Shown: positions 18,201 through 25,569 of the stretch, one piece after another
Layout: every line of letters begins with the position of its first letter
How positions within the stretch are numbered: the first letter of the stretch is position 1
DNA from: Peptoniphilus pacaensis
GTDB lineage: Bacteria; Bacillota; Clostridia; Tissierellales; Peptoniphilaceae
Reading direction: 5' to 3'
DNA length: 64,000 nt
NCBI RefSeq assembly: GCF_900088125.1
Contig: NZ_FLQT01000003.1
Coordinates: 929,071 to 993,070 of the forward strand
Notes under the pieces: generated by a model
Told to the model about the DNA's origin: nothing
Seen by the model: the letters and a program-made list of their open reading frames with translations, nothing else
Database searches by the model: none
Program-made: the position numbers and the translations under genes

Positions 18201-21200
18201 AAACCACGAGCATCAACATTAATCCCTTGTATACGTCGAAGAATTCGAAAGTCATCCCTCAAGCGGGCATGATCATCACCGACGAAGAGGAATCCTACAA
18301 CATTACCTTCTCCAAGCACGGTCGCGACGGCGATGGCCCTGAGTGGAGTCCCACCGGAAACTTGGTAGCGGAAAACCGCCTGGAAGGCGCCGTGTTCAAA
18401 TTGCAACAATGGACGCCGAACTCCAACGACTACGAAGACGTGGAAGGCTCCTTTGTGGCATCGGCATTTAACGGCTACTTCGGCTTCCGGGGCTTAAAGC
18501 CCGGGCGCTACCGCATAATGGAAGTCAAGGCGCCGGAAGGCTACACGCCGATCAAGGATCCCATCCTGTATTTTAAAGTGGCCTATACGGAAGATGAATT
18601 GAAGATCACCGATTCGGATGGCAAATCCAAGATCATTCCGGGCAAACAAGGGTATATCTCCCTGGAATACGATGATAGTGCCAACGGTATTTACCAATAC
18701 GTCAAAGCAGACGGAAGTGAAGTAGGCGGAAAGCTCGTCGACTTCGTTACCTCCGGTACGGCGCGGAACATGGGTAAAATCGTAAACGAAAAGCCCGGCA
18801 AAGGGGAAGTCACCGTTAGCAAGGTCGATGAGAACCTGCAGTCCTTAAAAAATGCCACCTTCAAATTGACCCGCCTGTCATCCGCCGGCAAGACCGACGC
18901 TCAAGGAAAGCCCGAAGGCGTCTGGACCAAGACGGTTGTGAACGAAGACGGTAAAATTAAATTTGAAAACCTCGGCATCGGGAACTATCGACTGGAAGAA
19001 GTATCGCCGCCGTCCGGCCACATTAAGACCGGCATGGTATGGAACTTTACCGTCGGCGGAAAGACCCTGGACCCCTACGCCGAAGACACGAACCAGCCCA
19101 CTCGGGACATTACAAAGAACATCCTCCTGGAGACATCCGATGTCAAGGTACAAAAATACATGGAGGATGATAACACCCCGACAGACAACAACATCTATCC
19201 CCACAAGGCCCAAAGCGTCAGCATACTCAGCGACTTTAAGCTAAAGGATGGCGCAGCCGCCATTCAGCCGGGGGATTACTTCACCGTCAATATTTCCAAA
19301 TACATCGACTTGCAGGGGATTTACAAGAATCGTTCCATCGCCAACTTGGACATCTTTGCCGACGGCGTCGGCACCATTGCCAAGGCCAATTACAATAAGG
19401 AAAAGGGAATCATCACCTACACCTTTACGGACTACGCCAAGAGCTACACCTTGGAAGACTTCAAGACCCAGCTCGTGGCATGGATCAATCTGGAAAAGAT
19501 CACAGAGGAAAGAGACAATGTTCCCGTCGGCATCGGTCTGGACGGCGAAAGCCTGAAGACAACCGACCTAAATGTCCACTACGACATCGACAAAGAAACA
19601 TCCAGCCACCCCGATTATGATGAGACCGGCTACAACCACAACATTTCCGGTAAGATCTACGAACTGGATCCGGAGACCGGCGAATTCGTTCAGTACTACT
19701 ATATTAACCGGGATAAACGCGACGGCGTCTACATGCCCAGATTTAAATTCTCGGCTAATCAAGAACTGAGCGACGTCCGCATTTCCATCGACAAGCTGCG
19801 AAACAACAGTGACACCATGATCAAGAAGTGGATGCCTGAATCCTTCGCCGTGCCGGCTTACGACGGCAGCGAGCTGTGGCCCACGGCGCGTTACAATAGC
19901 CGGTCGCTCTGGTCGTACAACTACGATTTCAGCAACAACTATTACGAAGGAATGAGCTCCAAAGACTCCTACATCGTCACCGTGCGCGGCAGGGCGAATC
20001 CCAAGGACGCCAAGGGCCTGCGAACCACCGGGGAAATCATCCTCTGGAATCGCTATGGATATCCCTACGTTCTATCCAGACGACGAGACTGGGCCTACTT
20101 CGATGAAAACAAAACCGAAGCCAAGGCGGAACTCGCCATTCGCGCCGTGAACCCGACGAACAGAGTGGTCTTTAAAAAGGTCGATGGCCAAGGCAAACCT
20201 GTAAAGGATGCAATCTTTACACTTTTCCGAAAGAATCCGACGTCAGGCGAATTTGAAGCCGGCGGAAGGGCCGTCCGTTCACAAGCTGACGGCATCATAA
20301 CCTTCGACAATATCGCCCCCGGCGAGTATCAAATCCGAGAAACGAAGGAGCCGGACGGCTACGTGAAAAATAAGGATGTCCTTCTCGAATTTACGGTGAA
20401 CAAGGACGGCAAGATCATAAAGAAGGTCACAAATGCCGAAGGCAAGCCCGAAGATCAGGAAGAAGACGGAAGCATTCCCATTTCCGTGGTCAACCACAAG
20501 CCCGTTGTATTCACGAAAGTGGACGGGTTAGACGGTAAAGCGCTTGAAGGCGCCGAGTTCAAGGTCTACTACAAAAAGACCAAGGATGTCTTGAAGTACT
20601 CGCCATATAAGATAAAAGATGCCAACGGCCAAGATACTGATGAAACGTTGAAGGTAAAGGCCGATAAAAACGGCAAGATCAAGCTGGAACTTTACGAATC
20701 CGGCTACTACGCCCTGGAGGAAACCAAGGCGCCGGACAGCTATATCAAGCCCAGCCCTATGAGCGGTTACGTGAAAGAATTTGTCATCCAAGACGACGGC
20801 ATTCTCATAAAGGAACCGGCCTTGGCACAGGGAACGACCCAAGACAAACAAAACATCGACATGTACTTCGTCGTCAATCCCTATCATAAGGAAATGACGG
20901 AAGGCGCGACGTTTACCATGGATCTGCCCAAGGACGGCAGCGTTAAGAAAGATGGCATCACCGTCTACGCACTGGATTCGAAAGAAAGTATTTCCGATGA
21001 TAATAATAAGCTTGGCGGTATAACGAAGAGCGTGAACGACGGCAAATTGACTGTGACGATTCCCAAACCAACGGGATCTACAGAAGAGCAAAGCGAAAAA
21101 GCGAAGAAGAAGCTGGTCGTCAAAGTGCCGATGACGGTGAAAGGAAAAGGCGAAGTCACCATTCCCACCGCCACGACCTTTAACGGAAAAGCCACCGAAG

Positions 21201-21490
21201 CGACTTATCGCTTTGATCCCACAGCTCTCAAGCAAGATTTGGGAGATGACACCTTCACCAACGCGAAAGATTCCCTCATTTACAGAGAATATCGCAGGTT
21301 GGAAACGACCGACGGCAATACGACGAACCCCGCAACCTACGACATCGAAAACTACAAGGGCACTTATCCCTTCACCGGTGGTTTCGGTCCGAGATGGATT
21401 GTGATCATCGGGGCGATTATTGCGGCGATTGCGGCGGAAGAATACATTCGCCGGAAGCGGTCGTCCGCCGAGCCGAAGGGGGGTGCGTAA
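9221..21490 (+). CDS. Giant SpaA/Cna_B-repeat surface adhesin (pilus tip)
   Basis: A 4089-residue surface protein with an N-terminal signal peptide (about 1-30), a Pro/Gln/Arg-rich stretch (about 50-90), then MSCRAMM-like beta domains. About ten Cna_B/SpaA isopeptide-type repeats carry the ETKAPEGY-like end motif near residues 697-782, 992-1081, 1507-1594, 1617-1702, 1935-2023, 2587-2703, 3026-3128, 3195-3283, 3648-3733 and 3761-3863. Three InlB-type B repeats lie at 2334-2573 and an Ala/Glu-rich segment at 2044-2140. A recurring unclassified module has its core at 1284, 1757, 2183, 2745 and 3478. The C-terminus has a YPFTG sorting motif (4049-4053), a hydrophobic span and a basic tail. Ribosome site GGGGAGGAG precedes the ATG. 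First gene of the pilus locus, so probably the tip adhesin; ligand unknown. Confidence 0.92.
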   Translation: MKSALKRVASLLMAVIMIMEVVTPGVVQARSGYDNRATVSDEEFIPGDAYVPSAQNQPQRQAPSSYRPQRQAPNTYQPTRPAPSTPAQAETGDTFDPATNKVEVSGEKAPKPLIEDDAKSKEMALEFSEEKERVRVASPMNPGGLEDKKFTILTRFDVSTKNGPVKAGQTFTLHLDDKLMVKDPSTLKRLSNNGTVITEPPVYDARANTITYKVREDITKDIQVPMAVDVDYNTANIDPNAKKFTIINKVTGIGVTDPKDLLPVVVDSNGNMLSSIIEPGRDDVVEVIEEGDNYKVNVDAYGEPVVNNREMAGIRWTVRITSDTDLKDLGLKTNFTTVKGSGLGEIENISVTNTSVPNTEFSNNPAQGNLGIVSSKHHNLNTNTKELYYTFYTPRTTKQGSYMLDLSTVLTKKYIKGTTDPVIGAVRLILPEGYNSDQIREATPTRVGMNNRTTVMGEFTSGSTAKWTVTDAVSSKDPGKDNTNLPLENRKLEGKQTIQSAQMAVYAINAEGKMVQDSTSTIGGFPPQGTKPGEKAVGTIAVYEVDANLTNPNDAEDYAVSGVAISKYQDLYIKQVWGDMPKRNDGTPIPMPQQKFIAKGANDTNLGEWTVNKGEPGKTSRNITLAGAKYWDIVSDGTETKATRLEHKIVQEFIPQEETIGGKQYSYYENLNYYTKDEETDQRYHFIQNRAADTTQGKPGTFDVVKVDAKDPTTKLEGARFKLNGANVEATTDSDGKATFSNIAPGNYTLIETKAPEGYKLDQRKRNVTITTGGEISVSGLGRNESFSSGGNKTKVVEHDRYPSWPDYMNAMRYGKLENGQLSFYLYLKPHKTSGGTTNRDTRLAIALPTGMTIASVAAYNVSSDRRAEIYEAMEKQTMEEKIQSLGNNVIGAPNYDNKIITGTANVKDPYTGRTGYQILFPKERFAKDWGFLVKVTANVGVNKTTVPLNYDWLTKDDTANQTRLQELVTINSESDGDNTPTLTISNEEFTRQPVSITKVDEGKGDKQRVLPGATFVLKDKNNRPIDDVPTNKDGVADFGKLSAGKYIIEEIKAPNGYIASPVVFDVTVTEKGEVTYTPRFKSGSGDPVQGTDYFIETEESKQEPGEVKYIIKENKMEIQENEPGDIGTKTGVWEAYRYESLKYTAKIYIDNTAPGTRFSIQFDPNLDFKQYVNDMPKIKDGRGIAVADPYFDYATNRLTYVFNDQSQSGPTDATIHIRGITPNKFYAQNSERYYFKTTVLPNVDDTDITTEGKATKTIDFGVDADYERYDTNRRTPAQSYYHRDIYTGADEEEYFTVLAYYNPLADNHRAPRTLKFNWLSTSFGGNNTQIVRWPANGNTPAFDLQSVKIYRTSPDITTDRYGVRYNRNMPLSFGVRPEQDPNTYTKVYEKTITDQEHHTGDSANGFTLNYDPDKIQSWGTLDQNSPLRIDMPQISRNNEGYIIEQTFKVNDKDKWYNLFRAFYMSNGEMESGFASKVNKNTGTADQTAQEIPKFYKQKVKLVNRKYTPGSFDILKFSSTDENQKLQGATFALTNQKGQTIYRTTDDQGKLSFKDLEPGNYALVETKAPENFAKSEVNWQVTVSNSGVVTITEMSLGGGTVVGNTIELKVPNKPIGEKFRVYKKDAKGSPLPGAKFTITKKGATTPLDTVTSNPNGYVEFKNLTEGTYILKEIEAPAGYKKLDKKWVIVVDKNLKVKVYNYTEGSGTGGVATNSLFVGENTYWVDVAHRPLTGWDLYDNRWQGWVGNSPDPYKMGTRIIGINKQDKYVIQRYILNPEGYNLNEAKVEIHREKPNDQNMTWFKGNEEFKVYKLAKKPVTVNVEDFRLADYGATEITQPDFTTGATPKDGEPDRKSFDFKNITGPIVIDVKVPYDDESGGVGTGMDLWIDGKVYWKSDYYERVSDIVLGEPVDRAQDSDIIGSYISDGSLDVTNEQKKYSFKLKKVKDDDPNTTIQGATFSLTGPGENGEKRTLVTDEKGIIQFNDLVEGTYKLEETSAAPGYDKVKTNWTVTITKEGKVFMKDDSPTGKSAVWDVATDTTAPAHQMSRSAMLNDFLAPFGEEAAPVNAQAPMAEEAVDGKERAEAEAASATSEDAKDAANVSNAAEKKETAAEASEPISEKISTTKQLNNFLTTFGANSGLELGEEIVPSPVGAESDWEKVDPARSEGINHRHTSKTEAPMDTKILEINKVDNRFRQAFIYGEPTGGTKPREIQIHFWENSYDVTTNRPNWTKVKVYQVDKGSIDNPGTKKEITSVKWTPISNNETGNKFRLKSNIIPKTVKGWILVEVETPYMEGLRIGLGSDYRSNTEASTWDSTYKAWIDESYGSESDINCKHLIKVIQGQNGTVAANPASAKANTTVTLTATPSEGYVLDYYTVTNTATQETKTFTGNTFTMPDSDVTVTATFKKKAPPKYKVTVNGMQNGTVTASPTEAEAGKTVQLTVTPAENYQIQSITVTDGQGKIIPVDMRNYTFEMPPSNVSVSATFVEKPPEIYTVRLVSSSPDGGTGGTVGASPTSGKAGTEVTVSATANEGYTLAGISVAAANGVPVTLTNNKFEMPASNVTVTATFTKNPDPQDPGTEIPNGKLAVVKNKQTGLDMKIFKRNFLGTGLKDAIFTLKETGPDFDVKKAKEGGINLRAKSEDKTGRLIFIDGEDNPLSPQPLLPEGYYVLKEETAPSGYKKITAPWNIHIKEDKGQLIAEYYGPEDTASSYLNQVHADASGNPVDKALVKKLTTTPSGIKYASRVTAIDPEAKTFNQRIYLDTRGRDDVINVQIKPLIKREERDYAPREVEDPVTHEKTKIADPPDTLEPGVKTAYRTTYKVADPGVDPPVDSILKSYDLSKDNVSMVNTARWRPFDWGFDEDQLNLKPGVYFIDVEGYYDDNIVDEGKIDIQLNFFSGERTFRQATKAEFNGDKTIKSIKYKDKSEVEKTDSFLAGNMIINEAYKAKFGDGSWLTDQPDGAKYINMLSRLGGRIVPSLDSKDASYEAPVESQTTSININPLYTSKNSKVIPQAGMIITDEEESYNITFSKHGRDGDGPEWSPTGNLVAENRLEGAVFKLQQWTPNSNDYEDVEGSFVASAFNGYFGFRGLKPGRYRIMEVKAPEGYTPIKDPILYFKVAYTEDELKITDSDGKSKIIPGKQGYISLEYDDSANGIYQYVKADGSEVGGKLVDFVTSGTARNMGKIVNEKPGKGEVTVSKVDENLQSLKNATFKLTRLSSAGKTDAQGKPEGVWTKTVVNEDGKIKFENLGIGNYRLEEVSPPSGHIKTGMVWNFTVGGKTLDPYAEDTNQPTRDITKNILLETSDVKVQKYMEDDNTPTDNNIYPHKAQSVSILSDFKLKDGAAAIQPGDYFTVNISKYIDLQGIYKNRSIANLDIFADGVGTIAKANYNKEKGIITYTFTDYAKSYTLEDFKTQLVAWINLEKITEERDNVPVGIGLDGESLKTTDLNVHYDIDKETSSHPDYDETGYNHNISGKIYELDPETGEFVQYYYINRDKRDGVYMPRFKFSANQELSDVRISIDKLRNNSDTMIKKWMPESFAVPAYDGSELWPTARYNSRSLWSYNYDFSNNYYEGMSSKDSYIVTVRGRANPKDAKGLRTTGEIILWNRYGYPYVLSRRRDWAYFDENKTEAKAELAIRAVNPTNRVVFKKVDGQGKPVKDAIFTLFRKNPTSGEFEAGGRAVRSQADGIITFDNIAPGEYQIRETKEPDGYVKNKDVLLEFTVNKDGKIIKKVTNAEGKPEDQEEDGSIPISVVNHKPVVFTKVDGLDGKALEGAEFKVYYKKTKDVLKYSPYKIKDANGQDTDETLKVKADKNGKIKLELYESGYYALEETKAPDSYIKPSPMSGYVKEFVIQDDGILIKEPALAQGTTQDKQNIDMYFVVNPYHKEMTEGATFTMDLPKDGSVKKDGITVYALDSKESISDDNNKLGGITKSVNDGKLTVTIPKPTGSTEEQSEKAKKKLVVKVPMTVKGKGEVTIPTATTFNGKATEATYRFDPTALKQDLGDDTFTNAKDSLIYREYRRLETTDGNTTNPATYDIENYKGTYPFTGGFGPRWIVIIGAIIAAIAAEEYIRRKRSSAEPKGGA

Positions 21491-21583
21491 TGGGTATGCG
21501 GTCTCTTCGGTACAAGCATTGTGTGTACGTGAAGATCGAATGACGATCGGGGCGTGAAGCCCTCTCTCACTAAGTTTTAAGCG

Positions 21584-21604
21584 CCCGGGCTCTCCCGGCC
21601 CGGG
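21584..21604 (+). promoter_or_regulatory. GC-rich intergenic hairpin between tip and backbone genes
   Basis: Perfect 7-bp stem CCCGGGC/GCCCGGG with a 7-nt loop, followed by GGTTTAAAT rather than a long T run. It may act as a partial terminator, or as an RNA-stabilising or processing site that lets the backbone be made in excess of the tip. Inference. Confidence 0.5.
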
Positions 21605-21645
21605 GGTTTAAATAGTATTTATTGTTTTAAAGAAGGAGGAATGTA

Positions 21646-23301
21646 ATGAAACGTAAGAATACTCTATGGTCACTGGTCCTGGCACTGGTGATGGTACTTG
21701 GCGTCTTTGCACCGCTAAGTGCACTGGCAGATAATGGACGTGAGCCGGGAACGAAAGATATCACTGTTAATGTTCACAAGATTTTGATCAGCAAAGATGC
21801 ACTAAAAGCGCACGATATCAACAAAGAATATCGTCCCCATGAAGAGATCGCAGATATCAAAACATTCTTTGGCGATAATAAAGCTAAAGAAATTGAGGGC
21901 GTATACTTTGTTGCTCTAAAAGAAGATCACGAGCACTACAATGATTTTGCAGACTTAACAAAAGATCAACAAAAAACCGTAGTTGATGGTCAGCCAGCCA
22001 ATATGAAAGGCTTAACGAAAGCAAATGGTCAATTAGAACTTAAACTTGTCAGCCCCGGCACGTATAAGATTTATGAAGTAAAGTGGCTTTCTGAATACGA
22101 CAAAGCTAATCAAGATCCGGCAACGAGAAGAATGTTGGCGGAATCCAAAGCAGTTCCTGTCGTCTTAAAACTACCTGATCACGCACGGACTGAAAACGGG
22201 ATTGCCGATACTATCCACGTTTATCCCAAGAACACGGAAGACACACCGAATGTTGTAAAGAAAGTTGTAAAGAAAAGCAGAAAAGTCACCGTAAACGATG
22301 CCGGAAAAAAGGAAATCAAGGAAGATACGATTGATGCCGATGCAGCTTCTTTCGACAAAGATGAAGAACACACCTGGGCAATTGAAGCTACGATTCCGAC
22401 CGGCTTCAAAGATTACGAAGTGTTCAAATTAACGGACGTATTAAAGGAAGCTTTGACCTATAAGAAAGGTCAAACTGTAACGGTTAAAGTTAAAGAAGAC
22501 GGTACGAACATTACCTTGGTAAAAGACACCGATTACAAGCTAACAGAACCAACTGGTGACAAAGGTGGAACGTTATCTGTTGAATTAACTAAGGCAGGTA
22601 TTAAGAAATTAGCCGGTGTCGAAGGAAAAACTTTACGGGTAGAATTTGTCACCACCATTAATGACAGCGCTGTTATGTCTAAAAACATTCCTAACGGTGT
22701 TGAACTTGAATATGGTCACAACCCTACGAATACCGGTAAAAAGAAACCGAAAGAACCGAAAGTATATACCGGTGGTAAGAAATTTAAGAAGATCGACTCC
22801 GGTGATAACAACAAAGCTCTTCAAGGCGCTAAATTTGTTGTTATGCGTACGGTTGGCGAAGCACCTAACACAGTTAACCAATGCTTAGTTGAAACGAACG
22901 GAAAGTATTCCTGGAAGACAGTTAACAGTGACAAAGGGACTGATTTAGCAAAAGATACGGAATTGAAAGTCATTGAATCTGGCACTAACGGTCTCTTTGA
23001 AATTAAAGGCTTGGCCTATGATCGTCCGAACGGCACAAAATATAAGCTTGTGGAAGTTAAGGCACCGAATAAATATTCCTTATTGGAAGATCCCATCGAG
23101 TTTACGGTCAACGATACGTCCTACTATAAGGATGCAACCATCGATGCGCCTGTAGATGCGGATCCGCAAAATGTAGACAATAAAAAGATTACCATTCCCC
23201 AAACCGGTGGTATGGGCACCATGATCTTTATGGTCGCAGGTCTCGCTTTAATGGGCGGTGCTTTTATCGCCATGAGAAAACGCAGCGCTGAACAAGCCTA
23301 A
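21646..23301 (+). CDS. Major backbone pilin (SpaA/fimbrial D2 type)
   Basis: A 551-residue exported protein. It has a signal peptide (about 1-28), the pilin motif YPKN at residues 193-196 (Lys195 is the expected nucleophile for sortase polymerisation), an isopeptide D2-like middle domain, a Cna_B-like C-terminal domain (FKKIDSGDNN... to VEVKAPNKY) and the sorting signal IPQTG (517-521) followed by a hydrophobic span and RKRSAEQA. It should form the pilus shaft through Lys195-Thr links between subunits. AAGGAGG precedes the ATG. The gene is visibly more AT-rich than its neighbours, with GAA, AAA, GTT and GGT codons, as expected for a very highly expressed gene or one acquired separately. Confidence 0.93.
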   Translation: MKRKNTLWSLVLALVMVLGVFAPLSALADNGREPGTKDITVNVHKILISKDALKAHDINKEYRPHEEIADIKTFFGDNKAKEIEGVYFVALKEDHEHYNDFADLTKDQQKTVVDGQPANMKGLTKANGQLELKLVSPGTYKIYEVKWLSEYDKANQDPATRRMLAESKAVPVVLKLPDHARTENGIADTIHVYPKNTEDTPNVVKKVVKKSRKVTVNDAGKKEIKEDTIDADAASFDKDEEHTWAIEATIPTGFKDYEVFKLTDVLKEALTYKKGQTVTVKVKEDGTNITLVKDTDYKLTEPTGDKGGTLSVELTKAGIKKLAGVEGKTLRVEFVTTINDSAVMSKNIPNGVELEYGHNPTNTGKKKPKEPKVYTGGKKFKKIDSGDNNKALQGAKFVVMRTVGEAPNTVNQCLVETNGKYSWKTVNSDKGTDLAKDTELKVIESGTNGLFEIKGLAYDRPNGTKYKLVEVKAPNKYSLLEDPIEFTVNDTSYYKDATIDAPVDADPQNVDNKKITIPQTGGMGTMIFMVAGLALMGGAFIAMRKRSAEQA

Positions 23302-23316
23302 GAAAGAAGGTGAACC

Positions 23317-24564
23317 ATGCTAAATCTACAAAGTAGGCTTTGTAAGCTTGTATTTGCGGCTCTCGTGTTTAGCATGGTTGCTTTTGGTCTCTTCGCTCCC
23401 GCTATGGGCTTGGCCCAAGGGGCGAATACCAAAAGTATGACGATAGACTTATCTCGTGCAGGAAAAAAGGATGAAGTAGCGGGCCGCAGCGTGACGATTT
23501 GGAAGCTATCCGACGGTTTGACGCCGGATGAAAGCGGCCTAAAGGGCGCGAAGAGCTTTCAGGACGTGACGCGGCTGTTGGATGCAAAGTCCGACAAGGA
23601 GCTGAACGACGCCTATTCTTCTCACAAGTCTTATGAAACGGACGCCGGGGGCAAGCTGAGCTTGTCTTTGGAGCGGGGCATGTATTATCTTCGCGTGGCG
23701 GATAAGAAGGGGGCGACCTCGATTTATCCCTGTGTCTTTTTGGTCATTCCCGGCGATTCGGAGTCGGTGATTTATCCCAAGCCCAAGGATGATGTTCCGA
23801 AGACGTTGCTTAAAAAGGTCAACACTGAGAACAAACCCCTTTCCGGTGCGGTGTTTCAGTTGTTTCGCTATGAAAACAGCAATCGCGTCCCCGTGAAGGA
23901 TGCTTCCGGGGCGGCGAATTACACCACGAATGAGAAAGGCGAGATCGGACCGTTGGAGCTTTCGCCCGGCAAGTATGTCTTTGTGGAAGTAAAGGCGCCG
24001 GCGGGCTACCGCATTAAAAATCCCGAAACGATTTTCGACGTGGCGGGCAAGGGCTTGACCGAGGTTTCGGTCGTCAATTACAAGGACACGCAGGGCGGCA
24101 AGACCTTTAAGAAGGTGTCTTCCGTGGACGGTGCCCCTCTTGCCGGCGCGCAGTTTCTGGTCACGAAAAAGAAGGGCGAGACGTATTTGCGCATGAAGAA
24201 GGGGGGCAAGGACATGGTCCTCACCTCCGGCGCAGACGGCACCTTCGTCGCCGACGGTCTTCCCGACGGGGACTATTATCTTTGGGAGATCAAGGCGCCG
24301 GCGGGCTACGAGCCTTTGAGCAGCAGCGTGAAGTTTATCGTAAGCGCAGATTCATTGAAGAAGGAATTGGTCATTAAGAACAATCCCCAGACCACGCCTC
24401 CGGGCAAGACGCCTCCCGGGGAAACGCCTCCGGGCGATGTTCCGCCTTATGACGACAAGCATGTGAATATCCCGAAGACGGGGGACGTGCAGCTCCTCAT
24501 GATGAGTGTGGCGGGTCTTTTGAGCGGTATGCTCGGGGTAAAGATTCTGAAGGACAATGAATAG
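23317..24564 (+). CDS. Minor/basal pilin with two Cna_B domains
   Basis: A 415-residue exported protein with a signal peptide (1-about 33), an N-terminal domain ending in YPKP (153-156, similar to but not the full YPKN motif), two SpaA/Cna_B domains (about 160-250 and 258-345, each with a VEVKAPAGY or WEIKAPAGY end), a Pro/Gly-rich linker (TPPGKTPPGE) and the sorting signal IPKTG (385-389) with a membrane span. It starts 15 nt after the backbone gene. The Pro-rich stalk and wall signal fit the base subunit that ends polymerisation and attaches the fibre. An accessory pilin elsewhere along the fibre is the alternative. Confidence 0.88.
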   Translation: MLNLQSRLCKLVFAALVFSMVAFGLFAPAMGLAQGANTKSMTIDLSRAGKKDEVAGRSVTIWKLSDGLTPDESGLKGAKSFQDVTRLLDAKSDKELNDAYSSHKSYETDAGGKLSLSLERGMYYLRVADKKGATSIYPCVFLVIPGDSESVIYPKPKDDVPKTLLKKVNTENKPLSGAVFQLFRYENSNRVPVKDASGAANYTTNEKGEIGPLELSPGKYVFVEVKAPAGYRIKNPETIFDVAGKGLTEVSVVNYKDTQGGKTFKKVSSVDGAPLAGAQFLVTKKKGETYLRMKKGGKDMVLTSGADGTFVADGLPDGDYYLWEIKAPAGYEPLSSSVKFIVSADSLKKELVIKNNPQTTPPGKTPPGETPPGDVPPYDDKHVNIPKTGDVQLLMMSVAGLLSGMLGVKILKDNE

Positions 24565-24592
24565 CAGATACAAGTGGAAGGATGTTCCTTTC

Positions 24593-24629
24593 AAGAAATC
24601 CTCTATCTTTTTTCGGTAGGGGATTTCTT
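24593..24629 (+). promoter_or_regulatory. Hairpin between pilin and sortase genes
   Basis: A 13-bp stem (AAGAAATCCTCTA with TAGGGGATTTCTT, one G-U pair) and an 11-nt T-rich loop. There is no clear T tail, so it is probably a partial terminator or mRNA processing site that lowers sortase relative to pilin expression. Confidence 0.55.
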
Positions 24630-24666
24630 TACATATGGCTTATTTTTATAGAAAGGACATCGGTCC

Positions 24667-25569
24667 ATGGCGAAGAAGAAGCAGAGTAATTGGTTTTTTA
24701 AGTTCATTTTTGTCTTGGGGTTTTTGATTTTAATGTATCCCCAGGTGTCGCGGCTCTATTACCGGGTGCAGTCGACGCAAGAGGTGGCGAGCTTCGAAGA
24801 GGGCAAGGCGGCCTTAAGTGACGAGGAGATCAAGAAGCGCATGGCCCTCGCCCGAGATTTTAATGATTCCTTGGTGAATCAAAATATGGAGGATCCTTAT
24901 TCCAAGGCGCGGCACGAGCGGGGCAGGGCGGCTTATGCCCACATGCTTGAGATTCACGAGCAGATCGGCCACATTCAGATTCCCACTATCGACTTGGACA
25001 TTCCCATTCGGGCGGGCACGTCGGAGGAGGTGTTGCAGACCTCGGCGGGCCACTTGGAGGGGACGAGTCTGCCCATCGGGGGCAATTCCACGCACACGGT
25101 GATCACGGCCCACTCGGGCCTTCCCACGGCGAAGTTGTTTACGGATATTCGGGATTTGAAGGAGGGGGACCGCTTTTACATCCACAATATTGCCGAGACT
25201 TTGGCTTATGAGGTGGATCAGATTAAGGTGGTGGAGCCTTCGAATTTCGAGGATCTCTTGGTGGTGCCGGGCCACGATTACGCCACGCTTTTAACCTGCA
25301 CGCCTATTGGCATTAACTCCCACCGGCTGTTGGTGCGGGGGCATCGCGTGCCTTACGACAAGGCGGTGGACGATCAGTTTGTGGCGGACAACAAGAAGGA
25401 TTTCTTGTATAAGTATGCGTTCTTCGCGGTGATCGCGCTGATTCTGCTTTTGGCTTACGGCTCGTGGAATTACCGCAAGAAGTTGAAGCGGTTGGAATCG
25501 GATATTCGCGCTTTTGAAAAGGTGATGGGCGCAGGCGACGGGAAAGGAGCCGGGGATGACAAAGACTAA
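24667..25569 (+). CDS. Class C (pilin-polymerising) sortase 1
   Basis: A 300-residue membrane-anchored transpeptidase with an N-terminal span (about 10-27) and a C-terminal span (about 250-268), the topology of class C sortases. Catalytic His149 (ITAHSGL), Cys211 (LLTCTP) and Arg220 (SHRLLVRGHR) are all present. A DPY motif near residue 76 fits the lid that occludes class C active sites. It should cleave the pilin sorting signal and join it to the pilin-motif lysine of the next subunit. It lies downstream of the pilin genes and overlaps the next sortase by 14 nt. Confidence 0.93.
   Translation: MAKKKQSNWFFKFIFVLGFLILMYPQVSRLYYRVQSTQEVASFEEGKAALSDEEIKKRMALARDFNDSLVNQNMEDPYSKARHERGRAAYAHMLEIHEQIGHIQIPTIDLDIPIRAGTSEEVLQTSAGHLEGTSLPIGGNSTHTVITAHSGLPTAKLFTDIRDLKEGDRFYIHNIAETLAYEVDQIKVVEPSNFEDLLVVPGHDYATLLTCTPIGINSHRLLVRGHRVPYDKAVDDQFVADNKKDFLYKYAFFAVIALILLLAYGSWNYRKKLKRLESDIRAFEKVMGAGDGKGAGDDKD

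Noticed and set aside
10448-21235. Many long antisense frames under the giant adhesin
   Set aside because: They follow the GC-skewed codon pattern of the sense gene, lack ribosome sites and have low-complexity, His/Val/Gly-rich products.
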